Source: Streptomyces canus (GTDB lineage Bacteria; Actinomycetota; Actinomycetes; Streptomycetales; Streptomycetaceae). Taken from it: 64,000 nt of DNA. The position numbers and the translations under genes are program-made. The stretch lies in the NCBI RefSeq assembly GCF_030815415.1, contig NZ_JAUSWW010000001.1:4154001-4218000 (forward strand), given 5' to 3'. The notes below the pieces were generated by a model. That model was not told the origin of the DNA, did no database searches, and saw only the letters and a program-made list of their open reading frames with translations. Positions 18,157-27,370 of the stretch are shown piece by piece. The first letter of the stretch is position 1. Each line of letters opens with the position of its first letter.

Positions 18157-20073
18157 TCAGGCGTTGTACGCGCCGCCGTACTGCTGCGCGTATCCCGGCG
18201 TGAGCGACTCGGCGACGCCCTGGACACCGGCGACGGCGTTCCCGGCGAGCGGGGTCACTCCGTCGACCGTGTGACCGACGACGGGTGCGACACCGCCGAC
18301 GACCGGCGCCACGTCCCCGACGACGCCGTACGCGAAGGGAGCGACGTCACCCGTGACGCCGTACGCGAGGTTCCCGGCGCCGCCCGTGACGCCCTGCACG
18401 ACGGGCTGGACGAGGCCGACGACGGGCTGCGCGACCCCCTGCGCGAAGGAGTGGGCCTCCGCCGTCACGTCGTACGCCAGATCGGTGGTGTGCCCGGCCA
18501 CGCCGTACCCGAGCGGCGCGACGCCGCCCACGACGGGCCGGACGTCGCCGACCACGCCGTACGCCAGCCCGTCCGCGTCCGCGACGGCCTGCCCCGCGAC
18601 CGGGGCCACGCCGTGCACGGCGCCATACGCGACCGGCGGCAGCACGGCACCGGTGGCATCGACGGCGACCTGACCGACGAGACCGGTGGCGTAGCCGGGC
18701 ACGTCGGTGACGACGCCGTCCACGACGGGGTGGAGGTCGGCGACCGCGCCGGTGGCGACGGGGGCGACGCCGTGAACGGCCGCACCGGCGAGGTGGTCGA
18801 CGTCGCCGACGGTGGCGGTGGCGACGGGCCGGACGCCGTGGACTGCCGTCCCGGCGGTCTGCCCCACGCCCTGGACGGCACCGGCGCCGACCGGCTGGAC
18901 GTCGGCCACGACGCCGTGGGCGAGCGCGGTCGCGGCGCCGACGGTGTGGTGGGCGGTGTGCGCGACACCGGCGACCGTGCCGCCGACGACCGGCGTGACC
19001 TCGCCGACCGTGTGGCCGACGACCGGGGTGACGCCGTTGACCACGCCGTGGGCGACCGGGCTCACACCCTCCACCGTGCCGGTGGCCACCGGGACGGCCC
19101 CGGCGACGGCGTGCTCGGCGGTCGGGACGACACCGGCGACCGTCCAGTCGGCGACCGGGACCACTCCGTCCACGGCGGCGGTGGCCAGCGGGGGGACGGC
19201 CGCCGCGACCGTCTCGTCGACGATCGGGGCGACGGTGCCGGGAACGGCGTCCACGGTGCCCGTGATGTGGCTCGGGACGGAGGAGACGCTCGCCCCGGCG
19301 GCCGTCGTGACGGTTCCGGCCTCGCCCCGGGCGACGGTGAGCGCGTCGCCGGCGCGTCCCTCGGTCCCGGTGACCGTGGCCTGCGCGGCGCCGGTCACGC
19401 CGGTGGCGGTGCGGCCCGCGCCCGCGACGGTCTGCCGCGCCTTGGTCCGTACGACGCCGTCGACGCCCTGGGCGTGGGTACGGGCCGCCGACTGGACACC
19501 CTGGAGCTTGGTCTGGGCGCCGGCCAGGGCCCGCTCGAGCTCCGGGGCGAAGGCGGCGAGGGGGCCGAAGAGGTAGTCGACGTCGTCCTGCGGGGCAGTC
19601 GCGTCGGAGACGGTGGCCCGGGCGGTGGTGACGGTCTCGTTCACTGTGGCCTTGGCCTTCGCCTGCGTGGCACGGGCGGCCTTCGCGCCCTGGATGGCCG
19701 CGGCGCCCTTGATCTTCGAGGCCTTGTTCGAGGTCGCGGTGGTCTGCGGGACGGTGACCTTCGCGTCCACGTAGCGGCGGGCCTGATCGGTGGTGGCGAT
19801 GCCTGCCGTCTCGGAGACCGTGTCGGTCGCCTTGGGCGTGGCCGTCGCGGCGGTGTTCTCGGCTGTCGAGGTCACGCCGGAGACGGTGTCCCGCACCTCG
19901 GTGACAGCGCCGTCGACCGTGCCGGTCAGGGCGTCCGTGACGTCGGTCGTCGTGTCGGACACGGACAGCGAGGAGGCGGGCAGTTCGTCAGCGCTGGCCA
20001 CGGAGGAGCCGAGCGCCCACGCGCCGGTGACGCCGGCGGCTATGACGATGGAGCGGCGGATGTTCTTGTTCAT
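18157..20073 (-). CDS. Secreted protein built of ~30 tandem 11-residue repeats
   Basis: 638 residues. Signal peptide about 1-28 (SIVIAAGVTGAWALGSSVASA, cleavage before DELPASS). Residues 29-265 are Thr/Ala-rich with helical character. From about 265 to 618 the sequence is an almost unbroken array with consensus [VLFT]AxGxVxGVxP, for example VATGTVEGVSP, VAHGVVNGVTP, VVGHTVGEVTP, LAYGVVGDVRP. Units are 11 residues, a few are 7 (VVGGVAP) or extended. The tail is Tyr/Gln/Gly-rich (YAQQYGGAYNA). There is no LPXTG motif, membrane anchor or Cys. ATG 20073 has only a weak ribosome site (AAGGA). Function unknown; the regular Val/Gly/Pro spacing suggests a fibrous or surface-active structure. The next secreted gene has the same orientation. 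Confidence 0.85.
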   Translation of the reverse strand: MNKNIRRSIVIAAGVTGAWALGSSVASADELPASSLSVSDTTTDVTDALTGTVDGAVTEVRDTVSGVTSTAENTAATATPKATDTVSETAGIATTDQARRYVDAKVTVPQTTATSNKASKIKGAAAIQGAKAARATQAKAKATVNETVTTARATVSDATAPQDDVDYLFGPLAAFAPELERALAGAQTKLQGVQSAARTHAQGVDGVVRTKARQTVAGAGRTATGVTGAAQATVTGTEGRAGDALTVARGEAGTVTTAAGASVSSVPSHITGTVDAVPGTVAPIVDETVAAAVPPLATAAVDGVVPVADWTVAGVVPTAEHAVAGAVPVATGTVEGVSPVAHGVVNGVTPVVGHTVGEVTPVVGGTVAGVAHTAHHTVGAATALAHGVVADVQPVGAGAVQGVGQTAGTAVHGVRPVATATVGDVDHLAGAAVHGVAPVATGAVADLHPVVDGVVTDVPGYATGLVGQVAVDATGAVLPPVAYGAVHGVAPVAGQAVADADGLAYGVVGDVRPVVGGVAPLGYGVAGHTTDLAYDVTAEAHSFAQGVAQPVVGLVQPVVQGVTGGAGNLAYGVTGDVAPFAYGVVGDVAPVVGGVAPVVGHTVDGVTPLAGNAVAGVQGVAESLTPGYAQQYGGAYNA

Positions 20074-20369
20074 ACGTGCGTCAGATCCTTAGATCCTGGG
20101 AGGTCCGAAGCTCCCCGGAGGCCTGGGACGGACGGGCTCCTGAACGCCGAGGGCGGCCTTTCAGGAGGAGGTCCGTGGCGGAGCTCCGGTGCTTCGGATG
20201 GCTGGGGACACTTCCGGTGCCGGTTCCGGCCGCGATGCCCCGGGGCGGGGTCCTGCGGGTTCGGATTCGGCTTCGGCGGTTTCTGTCCGGTGGTCCCAAG
20301 GGGGTCCGGACGGCGGGCGGACCTGTTCCGCCCCCGCGGCGGCAGGTCTACGGCGGAGGGGGTCCTGCC

Positions 20370-21335
20370 CTATGCCGGAGAAACCGGAATGTCCCGGTGC
20401 CGGTCCCGGGTCTCGAACGCGTCAGCACGCACAGCGGCTCCGGCCACGAGCCGCACCGCCGCCCGGTGGTTCAGGGAGACGGCATGCGCGTCCCCGTGCC
20501 GCGACGAACCGCTGTCCGCCGTCGACCGGTTGCCCAGCGCACCGCTCTGGTCATCGCCGGGCGTCTGCGGTACGGCGGCGTGGGCGCCCTGCACGGCAGG
20601 GTGCCCGCCGGTCTTCGCCGCAGAACCCGTCGTGGGCGAACCGGCAACGGACGGCGGACCGTAGAAGGTGGCCGTGGCCGCTGCCTTGCCGGAGCGCCGT
20701 CCGACGACGTCGCCCTGGGGCGAGTCGGCCACCGGGGACTCCGGCTGGGGCGTCGTCGCCGGCGGTGTGTGTCCCGGGAGCGTCTGCCCCGGGAGCGCGG
20801 GCAGACCCGGCAGGGTCGGCAGCTCCGGAAGCTCGGGCAGGCCGGGCGGCTCGGTCACAGGCGGGGACGGCGGACTCGGCAGCGGCGGCATCTGCGCCTG
20901 CGCCTGACCCAGTTGCTCGGTCACCGTGTCCACCAGGTCGCCGACCGGCTGGAGGACCTTGCCGTCCACGACACCGACGACCTGCTCGGTCACCGGTCGG
21001 AGGACCTTGTCGTCGACCGACGCCGGGTCGGCCGACGTCGGGAGGGTGTCCGTCCGGGGTGTGGTGTGAGGGACCTCGGGTTCGGCCGGCGGCTTCGCCA
21101 ACCGCCCCACCGCGCCGCTCGTCAACGACCGGACGCCGTGCGCCGGATCCGCCGGAGCGGCCCCGGATGTCGCTGTCGTCGTCGGTATGCCCTCCGCCGC
21201 GCTCGCCTGTCCTCCGCAGAGGAACCCGAGTGCGAACAACCCGCCCACCAGCAGCGCCACTTGCAGCGCACGCCGCCCGGCCGCCGTGCGCAGACTGCGC
21301 AGAGCGGCACCGGACAGTGCGGCCGGCCAGGTCAA
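20370..21335 (-). CDS. Secreted Pro-rich protein
   Basis: 321 residues from TTG 21335, which has GGGAGGA ten bases upstream. Signal peptide about 1-46 (LQVALLVGGLFALGFLCGGQASA). A duplicated motif, VDDKVLRPVTEQVVGVV then VDGKVLQPVGDLVDTVTEQL (about 103-140), is followed by a Pro/Leu-rich stretch (PGLPELPELPTLPGLPALP). The C-terminus, DAFETRDRHRDIPVSPA, is of a type I recognise in other Streptomyces secreted proteins. The Val/Pro repeats resemble those of the neighbour at 18157, so the two may work together at the cell surface. Function unknown. Confidence 0.78.
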   Translation of the reverse strand: MTWPAALSGAALRSLRTAAGRRALQVALLVGGLFALGFLCGGQASAAEGIPTTTATSGAAPADPAHGVRSLTSGAVGRLAKPPAEPEVPHTTPRTDTLPTSADPASVDDKVLRPVTEQVVGVVDGKVLQPVGDLVDTVTEQLGQAQAQMPPLPSPPSPPVTEPPGLPELPELPTLPGLPALPGQTLPGHTPPATTPQPESPVADSPQGDVVGRRSGKAAATATFYGPPSVAGSPTTGSAAKTGGHPAVQGAHAAVPQTPGDDQSGALGNRSTADSGSSRHGDAHAVSLNHRAAVRLVAGAAVRADAFETRDRHRDIPVSPA

Positions 21336-21605
21336 GAGGGTGGTCCTCCCGTGCGGCGGAACGAATCACGCGTGACGAGCGACGAAGTCGGTGCGACGCG
21401 GTACGGACGAGCGGTGCGCGACGCACCGCTGACGAGGCACCGATACTCGCACGGGAGTGCGGAGGTTACGCAAGCCCCCCGTTACCGATGCGACTCATGT
21501 CCGTTTTGCTGTCCCAATTCGGATGTCGCTGGGTCGACAAGTCACCACCGATTCACCGTTGTTCCTCTCTCTTCCGGTCTCTTCCGGCCGCCGGTCCGTT
21601 CCCCG

Positions 21606-22772
21606 TCATGCCGTGTCCGGGACGGGGATGGGCCGCTTCTCGATCGCCGCCGCCATCACCTCCGGGAACAGGTCGGGGGTACAGGCGAAGGCCGGTGCGC
21701 CCAGCGCGGCGAGCGCGGCCGCGTGCTCCCTGTCGTACGCGGGAGCCCCTTCGTCGGACAGCGCGAGCAGCGTCACGAACTGCACCCCCGACGCCTTCAT
21801 CGCCGCCACCCGCTTCAGCATCTCGTTCCGTATGCCGCCCTCGTACAGGTCGCTGATCAGCACGACCACCGTCTCGGCGGGCCGGGTGATCTGCGACTGG
21901 CAGTACGCGAGCGCCCGGTTGATGTCCGTACCGCCGCCGAGCTGGGTGCCGAACAGGACGTCGACCGGATCGTCGAGCTGGTCGGTGAGGTCGACCACCG
22001 CGGTGTCGAAGACGACGAGCCGGGTGTTGATGGACCGCATGGAGGCGAGGACCGCCCCGAACACGGACGCGTAGACGACCGACGCCGCCATCGACCCCGA
22101 CTGGTCGATACAGAGGATGACCTCCTTCTTCACCGACTGCGACGCCCGCCCGTACCCGATGAGCCGCTCCGGCACGATCGTCCGGTACTCCGGCAGGTAG
22201 TGCTTGAGGTTGGCCGCGATCGTGCGGTTCCAGTCGATGTCGTGGTGGCGGGGCCGGCTGATACGGGCGCTGCGGTCGAGGGCGCCGGTGAGGGTCGCCC
22301 GGGTGCGTGTGGCGAGCCGCTTCTCCAGATCCTCGACGACCTTGCGGACCACGGCCCGTGCCGTCTCCTTCGTCGTCTCCGGCATCGCCTTGTTGAGCGA
22401 GAGCAACGTGCCGACGAGATGCACATCGGCCTCCACCGCCTCCAGCATCTCCGGCTCGAGCAGCAGACCGGCGAGACCGAGCCGCTCGATCGCGTCACGC
22501 TGCATCACCTGCACGACGGAGGACGGGAAGTACGTCCGGATGTCCCCGAGCCACCGCGCCACGGAGGGCGCCGAGGCCCCCAGCCCCGCGGCACGCTCCC
22601 GCCCCGACTGCCCCGGCCTGTCCCCCTTCCCGTACAGCGCGGCGAGCGCCCCGTCCATCGCGGCATCCCGCCCCCCGAGCGCACACCCGGTCCCGTCGGC
22701 GGCATCACCCCCGAGCACCAGCCGCCAACGCCGCAGCCGCTCCTGCGCCGGGTCCACCATGTCGACCGTCAT
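21606..22772 (-). CDS. VWA-domain (MIDAS) protein of the MoxR/DUF5682 operon
   Basis: 388 residues from ATG 22772 (GGGGGTG upstream; ATGA overlap with the preceding ORF). A helical N-terminal region (1-210) precedes a von Willebrand A domain with a complete MIDAS: DQSGSM (223-228), a GGGTDINRAL Thr loop, and ISDLYEGG. VWA proteins paired with MoxR ATPases act as metal-dependent substrate adaptors in chaperone-like remodelling complexes. As last gene of the MoxR-DUF5682 operon, it is the expected partner of the ATPase at 26085. Confidence 0.9.
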   Translation of the reverse strand: MTVDMVDPAQERLRRWRLVLGGDAADGTGCALGGRDAAMDGALAALYGKGDRPGQSGRERAAGLGASAPSVARWLGDIRTYFPSSVVQVMQRDAIERLGLAGLLLEPEMLEAVEADVHLVGTLLSLNKAMPETTKETARAVVRKVVEDLEKRLATRTRATLTGALDRSARISRPRHHDIDWNRTIAANLKHYLPEYRTIVPERLIGYGRASQSVKKEVILCIDQSGSMAASVVYASVFGAVLASMRSINTRLVVFDTAVVDLTDQLDDPVDVLFGTQLGGGTDINRALAYCQSQITRPAETVVVLISDLYEGGIRNEMLKRVAAMKASGVQFVTLLALSDEGAPAYDREHAAALAALGAPAFACTPDLFPEVMAAAIEKRPIPVPDTA

Positions 22773-23305
22773 CCGGACACCCCCACGAGAGACTTCGCCG
22801 TCGAACACGTTGCCGCGGACCCCGTTGCCGCGGACCGCGTTGCGGAAGGCAGCCCCGTCGCGCGCTTCCCTGTCGCGGGTCGCGCCGCAGGCCGCGTCGC
22901 CGAAGGAGAGGCTGCCGCGAGCTGCGCTGCCGGAACAGGCGCCTTACCGACGCGCCCGGTCGTGGGTCGCGCTGCCGGGCAAGGCGTCGCGGCGAGTCGC
23001 CCGGTCGCGGGCCGCGTCGTGGAGGGAGCCGCCGCCGTGGGTCTTCCTGCCGCGGGCCACGCCACCGAAGGAGGCGCTGTTGCAAGCGGCTCAGTCGGCG
23101 GCCGCTCCGTCATAGCCCTCTCCGTCACAGGCACCGCAGCCGCAAGGCGTCCCGGCGCGGGCACCGTCGTGCGGGGCCGTGCCCAGAGCGGCATCACGCT
23201 CACGATCGCCGTCAAGGCATCTGTCGCCAGGGCCCCTTGCCCGTCGCTGAGGACGGCCGCCGCCTCCGCGGACCTCCTCGGCTCGCCCGGTCCGTCGGTC
23301 GTCAT
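22769..23305 (-). CDS. Small Ala/Pro/Thr/Arg-rich repeat ORF between DUF5682 and VWA genes
   Basis: 178 residues. It overlaps both neighbours by ATGA (22769-22772 and 23302-23305), so it is coupled at both ends, which favours real translation. After about 50 ordinary residues it consists of imperfect repeats of the type P-x-A-R-P-x-T-G-R/K (ATRPAARPATGKRATG, STTRPATGRLAATP, AARPTTGRVGKAP). Third-position GC is somewhat lower than in its neighbours. No domain recognised; it may be a disordered linker protein or a lineage-specific insertion. Confidence 0.5.
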   Translation of the reverse strand: MTTDGPGEPRRSAEAAAVLSDGQGALATDALTAIVSVMPLWARPRTTVPAPGRLAAAVPVTERAMTERPPTEPLATAPPSVAWPAAGRPTAAAPSTTRPATGRLAATPCPAARPTTGRVGKAPVPAAQLAAASPSATRPAARPATGKRATGLPSATRSAATGSAATCSTAKSLVGVSG

Positions 23306-25884
23306 CGCCCCACCCCCACAAGGTCGTTGTCGTCGGCGCCCACGGGGTCGCCGTCCAGTCCCAGCAGCAGCCGCACCACCGGCAGCACCGCATCCGCACG
23401 CGCGGTATCGAGATCGGCCCCGAAACCGGGTATGCCGACGCCGCCGCCCGCCGCACTCCCCCGCTCACCCGGCCCTCGCCGGACCAGTTCGCCGAGCGTC
23501 CGCCGCACCCCCGGCTCGTACGCCGAGAAGGTCCGCCGCAGCAACGGCAGCACATCCGTGAACGCCTCCGCCGGCACCCCGGTCAGCCAGGCGTCGACCA
23601 GCCCGAGCAACCGCTCGTCGTGCACGAGCAGCAGCCCGCCCCCGGCACCACCGCCGACGAACCCCTCGATCCACGCGGCCGCATCCGCGGGCGGCGTCCC
23701 CGGCGACAGCACGAGCCCCATGAGCCGCGCCGCTTCGTCCTGCCCCAACTCCCCGTCGTCCAGCAGCAACCGCACCGCCCGTCCCCGGACGACCCCGGGC
23801 ACGGTGTCCCGGCCCGACAGCACGCGCAGCACGGACCGCCAGCGGAGGCGGAGGTCACGGTGGGACGAGCCGAGGGCGCCGGGCAGGGGGTTCTCGACGG
23901 GCGGCACGGCGGCGTGTGCGGGCTCGCTGTCGTCGGGTGTTCCCTCCGCCGCCAGCACATCCGCCAGCAACCCCACCGCCCCGTGCACCGCGTCCACATG
24001 CCCCCGCATCTCCTCGGCCGCGTCCGCGTCGAGCGCGGCGCACGCCGGGGGAAGACCGACGAAGACCCGTTCGGCGAGACCCGCGGCGACCTCTGTGAGG
24101 GCGTGGGTGTCCGTGCCGCGCACGTCGCCGTAGCGCAGGGAGCGGACCAGGGCGGGCAGGGCCTGGGCGAGATGGCCGACATCGGCCTCGAGCGCGGCGC
24201 GGTCGGCGAGGACCCGCATCACCACAGGGAGCGCTTCGGGCAGTTCGGCCAGAAGGCAACGCTCGGCGAGTGCGGTGACATCGGCGAGGCTCTGCGCGGT
24301 GACGGCGTCCGCCTGCGCCTTGGCGGTCGCCGCGGCGAGCACGGTCGTCCCCCACACGCCGGCCTCCGCGACCCGCACGGACAGCTCGGGCTCCCACCTC
24401 AGCCGCCACGTCTCCCGGAACGTCCCCGTACTCCCCCGCGACGCCACCGGCTCACCCCACCCGATGCCCAGCAGCCGCAGCCGGTGCAGCAGCCTGCTGC
24501 GCCCCGCGTCGGTCTCCTTGCGCAGGTCGAGCTCCAGATCCCGCTCCAGCGCCTCCGGCTTGAGCCGCAGCCGACGCTGCGTCCGGTCGAGATCCCGCTG
24601 CAACGGCACCGCGGGCGCCCCCTGCGGCACCTCCCCCAGCACATCCCCCACGACGAGCCGGTCGTGCACCAGCGACAGCGGCACGTCCGAGCCCTCGCAC
24701 ATCACCGCCCGCACCGCGTCGGTCGTCTCGCTCAGCCCCGCCAGCGGGCGGCCGCGCATCGCGGCGAGAGTCTGCGCGAGCCGCACCGCCTCGATGACAT
24801 GGGCCGACGAGACGATCCGGTCCTCCTCCCGCAGCAGCCCCGCCACCTTGGTCATCCACCGCTCCACCGGACGGTCCGCCGCGCCGAACAGATGCCCGTA
24901 CCAACCCGGCGAGTCGATACCGGCCCCGTATCCGCTGACCCGGGCCAGCCGCCGGTACGTCCACGGCACCCACGTCATGTCCGCCTTGACCTTGGGCAGC
25001 CCCTTCAGCAGTGCCCGGTCGGCGGTGACGGCCGTCCTCTCCCGCAGCGCGGGCACATGCCACGCCCCGCACACCACGGCCACCCCGCCCCCGAACTCCC
25101 GCTGAGCCGCCCGTACTTGGAGCCGCATATACGCCTCCCGCACGAGATCCCGCTCATGCCCCCCGCTCCCGTACGCCTCCCGCAGCGCCCCCATGGCCTC
25201 CTCGACCACGACGAACGGCGCGAACACATCCCCGGCACCGTCCCCCCGGTGCTCGACGACGTCCTCCCACCACCGCTCGGGGTCGTCGTAACCAGCGGTT
25301 TCGGCGAGCACGGCGAGGGGGTCGATCCGGAGGCCGGTGCGGGCGACCGGATCGGGGGCACCGTCACCCGCTTCCGCACGGGAGCCGGGAGCCGTTCCGA
25401 AGTCGGGAGAGCCGGGTGTCTCCCCCACTGCCACGTCGAACCGCCCCTCCTCCCATGCCAACGAGTGCGTCGCCGGCAGGTCGATGAACCTCGCCGGGAC
25501 GTCGCGCTCCAGGGCCCACCGGATCGCCACCCACTCCGGGGAGAACTCGGCGAGGGGCCAGAACGCCGAGCGGCCCGGCTCGTCTACGGCGTGGGCGAGG
25601 AGAGCGACCGGTGGCCGCATGTCCGCGTCGGCGGCCAGCGGGATCAGGGCGTCGGCCTCGGGCGGACCCTCGATCAGGACGACCCGCGGCCGGGCCGCCT
25701 CCAGCGCCGCCCGCACGGCCCGCGCGGAACCGGGCCCGTGATGCCGTACGCCGAGCAGCAGCGGCTCCCTGCCGCCGACTGCCGCTCCCCCCTCACCCGC
25801 GACCGCCCCGCTCCCAGCGCCCGCTGTCGGCTCGCTCCCGTCGCTCACGGCCGCCCCACCCCCGTCCCTCTCACTTCCTGTCAC
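23302..25884 (-). CDS. DUF5682 protein, TraB/TIKI/EreA-like
   Basis: About 860 residues. Start not certain: GTG 25884 has an excellent purine-rich site (GGAGGGGAGGGGG) in front; GTG 25848 and ATG 25917 are alternatives. The conserved part begins LLLGVRHHGPGSARAV (GxxH motif, residues about 43-58) followed by RVVLIEGPPEAD. A second GxxH, VVCGAWHVPALRER, sits near residue 275. Two GxxH motifs with acidic residues are the hallmark of the TraB/TIKI and EreA/ChaN-like superfamily, some of them metal-dependent hydrolases. The large C-terminal half is helical with Ala/Leu-rich repeats. Middle gene of the MoxR-VWA operon; biochemical role unknown. Confidence 0.85.
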   Translation of the reverse strand: MTGSERDGGGAAVSDGSEPTAGAGSGAVAGEGGAAVGGREPLLLGVRHHGPGSARAVRAALEAARPRVVLIEGPPEADALIPLAADADMRPPVALLAHAVDEPGRSAFWPLAEFSPEWVAIRWALERDVPARFIDLPATHSLAWEEGRFDVAVGETPGSPDFGTAPGSRAEAGDGAPDPVARTGLRIDPLAVLAETAGYDDPERWWEDVVEHRGDGAGDVFAPFVVVEEAMGALREAYGSGGHERDLVREAYMRLQVRAAQREFGGGVAVVCGAWHVPALRERTAVTADRALLKGLPKVKADMTWVPWTYRRLARVSGYGAGIDSPGWYGHLFGAADRPVERWMTKVAGLLREEDRIVSSAHVIEAVRLAQTLAAMRGRPLAGLSETTDAVRAVMCEGSDVPLSLVHDRLVVGDVLGEVPQGAPAVPLQRDLDRTQRRLRLKPEALERDLELDLRKETDAGRSRLLHRLRLLGIGWGEPVASRGSTGTFRETWRLRWEPELSVRVAEAGVWGTTVLAAATAKAQADAVTAQSLADVTALAERCLLAELPEALPVVMRVLADRAALEADVGHLAQALPALVRSLRYGDVRGTDTHALTEVAAGLAERVFVGLPPACAALDADAAEEMRGHVDAVHGAVGLLADVLAAEGTPDDSEPAHAAVPPVENPLPGALGSSHRDLRLRWRSVLRVLSGRDTVPGVVRGRAVRLLLDDGELGQDEAARLMGLVLSPGTPPADAAAWIEGFVGGGAGGGLLLVHDERLLGLVDAWLTGVPAEAFTDVLPLLRRTFSAYEPGVRRTLGELVRRGPGERGSAAGGGVGIPGFGADLDTARADAVLPVVRLLLGLDGDPVGADDNDLVGVGR

Positions 25885-26084
25885 ACCGTCCCCCTCCCCT
25901 CCAGAACCACCGATCACCGATCACCGGCCGCCGGTCCCTGACCGCCGCACCACACCGCCGACGCCCCCGCACGTCATGAACACCGAGCCACGCGACCCCT
26001 GGCTCCCGCCCGAGCCTCCCGATCCACCCGAGCCGCCCGGGCCCTGGCCTCCGCCGGGGCGGCCCCACCCCAGGTCGTCCCGGC

Positions 26085-27224
26085 TCACGCGCTCACCTCC
26101 CGACAGGCGCGGTAGAAGTCCTTCCAGTCGTGGCGTTCCCGGACGACCGCCTCCAGGTACTCCTGCCAGATGACACGGTCGGCCGCCGGATCGCGGACCA
26201 CGGCGCCGAGGATGCCCGCGGCGACGTCGCCGGCCCGGAGTACGCCGTCGCCGAAGTGGGCGGCGAGGGCGAGCCCGTTGGTGATGACGGAGATCGCCTC
26301 CGCCGTCGACAGCGTGCCGCTGGGCGACTTGACCTTCGTGCGGCCGTCGGACGTGATCCCGTCGCGCAGTTCGCGGAAGACGGTCACCACCCGGCGGATC
26401 TCGTCGACCCCCTCGGGCACGGCCGGCAGGTCGAGGGAGCGGCCGATCTGGTCCACGCGCCGCGAGACGATGTCGACCTCGGCCTCGACGCTGTCCGGCA
26501 GCGGCAGCACGACCGTGTTGAAACGGCGGCGCAGGGCGCTGGAGAGGTCGTTGACCCCGCGGTCGCGGTCGTTGGCCGTGGCGATGAGGTTGAAGCCGCG
26601 GACGGCCTGCACCTCCTGCCCCAACTCCGGTATCGGCAGCGTCTTCTCGGAGAGGATCGTGATGAGCGTGTCCTGCACGTCGGCGGGGATGCGCGTCAGC
26701 TCCTCCACCCGCGCCGTCATCCCCTGCGCCATGGCCCGCATCACCGGGCTGGGCACCAGCGCGTCACGGCTGGGGCCGTTGGCGAGCAGCTGCGCGTAGT
26801 TCCAGCCGTACCGGATCGCCTCCTCCGGTGTGCCGGCCGTGCCCTGCACCAGCAGGGTCGAGTCGCCGCTGACCGCCGCGGCCAGGTGCTCGGACACCCA
26901 GGTCTTCGCGGTGCCGGGGACACCGAGCAGAAGCAGGGCGCGGTCGGTGGCGAGCGTGGTGACCGCGACCTCGACGAGGCGGCGCGGCCCCACATACTTC
27001 GGTGTGATGACCGTGCCGTCGGGAAGCGTGCCGCCGAGCAGGTACGTCGCCACCGCCCACGGGGACAGCTTCCAGCGGGCCGGGCGCGGGCGGTCGTCCT
27101 GGGCCGCCAGCGCGGTGAGTTCGGCGGCGAAGGCGTCCTCGGCGTGCGGACGCAACTCCTCCGTCGGCTCGTTCTCGGGTGATGCGGATGCTTCGACAGA
27201 CATCGCGTCCACGGACACAGACAT
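26085..27224 (-). CDS. MoxR-family AAA ATPase
   Basis: 379 residues. ATG 27224 chosen because GAGGGGG precedes it; an upstream in-frame start at 27266 lacks support. Walker A GVPGTAKT (101-108), Walker-B region DTLITILSEKTLPIPELG, sensor-1-like LIATANDRDRG, and arginine-finger region LSSALRRRFNTVVLPLP. MoxR ATPases remodel protein complexes with a VWA partner, here at the end of the same operon. The divergent region upstream has a TTGTCAGTG motif on this strand too, 67 nt from the ATG, leaving room for a normal leader. Confidence 0.92.
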   Translation of the reverse strand: MSVSVDAMSVEASASPENEPTEELRPHAEDAFAAELTALAAQDDRPRPARWKLSPWAVATYLLGGTLPDGTVITPKYVGPRRLVEVAVTTLATDRALLLLGVPGTAKTWVSEHLAAAVSGDSTLLVQGTAGTPEEAIRYGWNYAQLLANGPSRDALVPSPVMRAMAQGMTARVEELTRIPADVQDTLITILSEKTLPIPELGQEVQAVRGFNLIATANDRDRGVNDLSSALRRRFNTVVLPLPDSVEAEVDIVSRRVDQIGRSLDLPAVPEGVDEIRRVVTVFRELRDGITSDGRTKVKSPSGTLSTAEAISVITNGLALAAHFGDGVLRAGDVAAGILGAVVRDPAADRVIWQEYLEAVVRERHDWKDFYRACREVSA

Positions 27225-27268
27225 GGCTGAGAGCCCCCTCCAGCTCGGCCGGTTCGGATCTGTCACCC

Positions 27269-27291
27269 ACGTTGCACCACGCCACTGACAA
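27269..27291 (-). promoter_or_regulatory. Putative PafBC-type promoter of the MoxR operon (weaker)
   Basis: Reverse strand TTGTCAGTG (27291-27283), 8 nt, then CAACGT (27274-27269): five or more positions fit the TTGTCRGTG-N8-TANNNT consensus core, with C for T1 of the -10. It is the mirror image of the SWIM promoter (TTGTCAGTGG at both, inverted). Confidence 0.45.
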
Positions 27292-27340
27292 CGCGATCTG
27301 ACCTGCGGAAACCTGCTGGCGAGGGCGCTCGCCGGACCGA

Positions 27341-27363
27341 TTGTCAGTGGTGGGATCTACCTT
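27341..27363 (+). promoter_or_regulatory. Putative PafBC-type (RecA-NDp) promoter of the SWIM gene
   Basis: TTGTCAGTG (27341-27349), 8 nt, TACCTT (27358-27363): full match to the actinobacterial consensus TTGTCRGTG-N8-TANNNT. ATG at 27371 falls where transcription should start, predicting a leaderless mRNA and explaining the absence of a ribosome site. Confidence 0.7.
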
Positions 27364-27370
27364 CGATGAC

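Noticed and set aside
20076..23561. 1161-codon plus-strand open frame
   Set aside because: Runs antisense to the secreted-protein, VWA and DUF5682 genes, with extreme Arg composition and no recognisable domain.
25976..26173. Pro-rich 65-codon plus-strand ORF between DUF5682 and MoxR genes
   Set aside because: Composition follows local C-rich DNA; no ribosome site and it is antisense within the operon.
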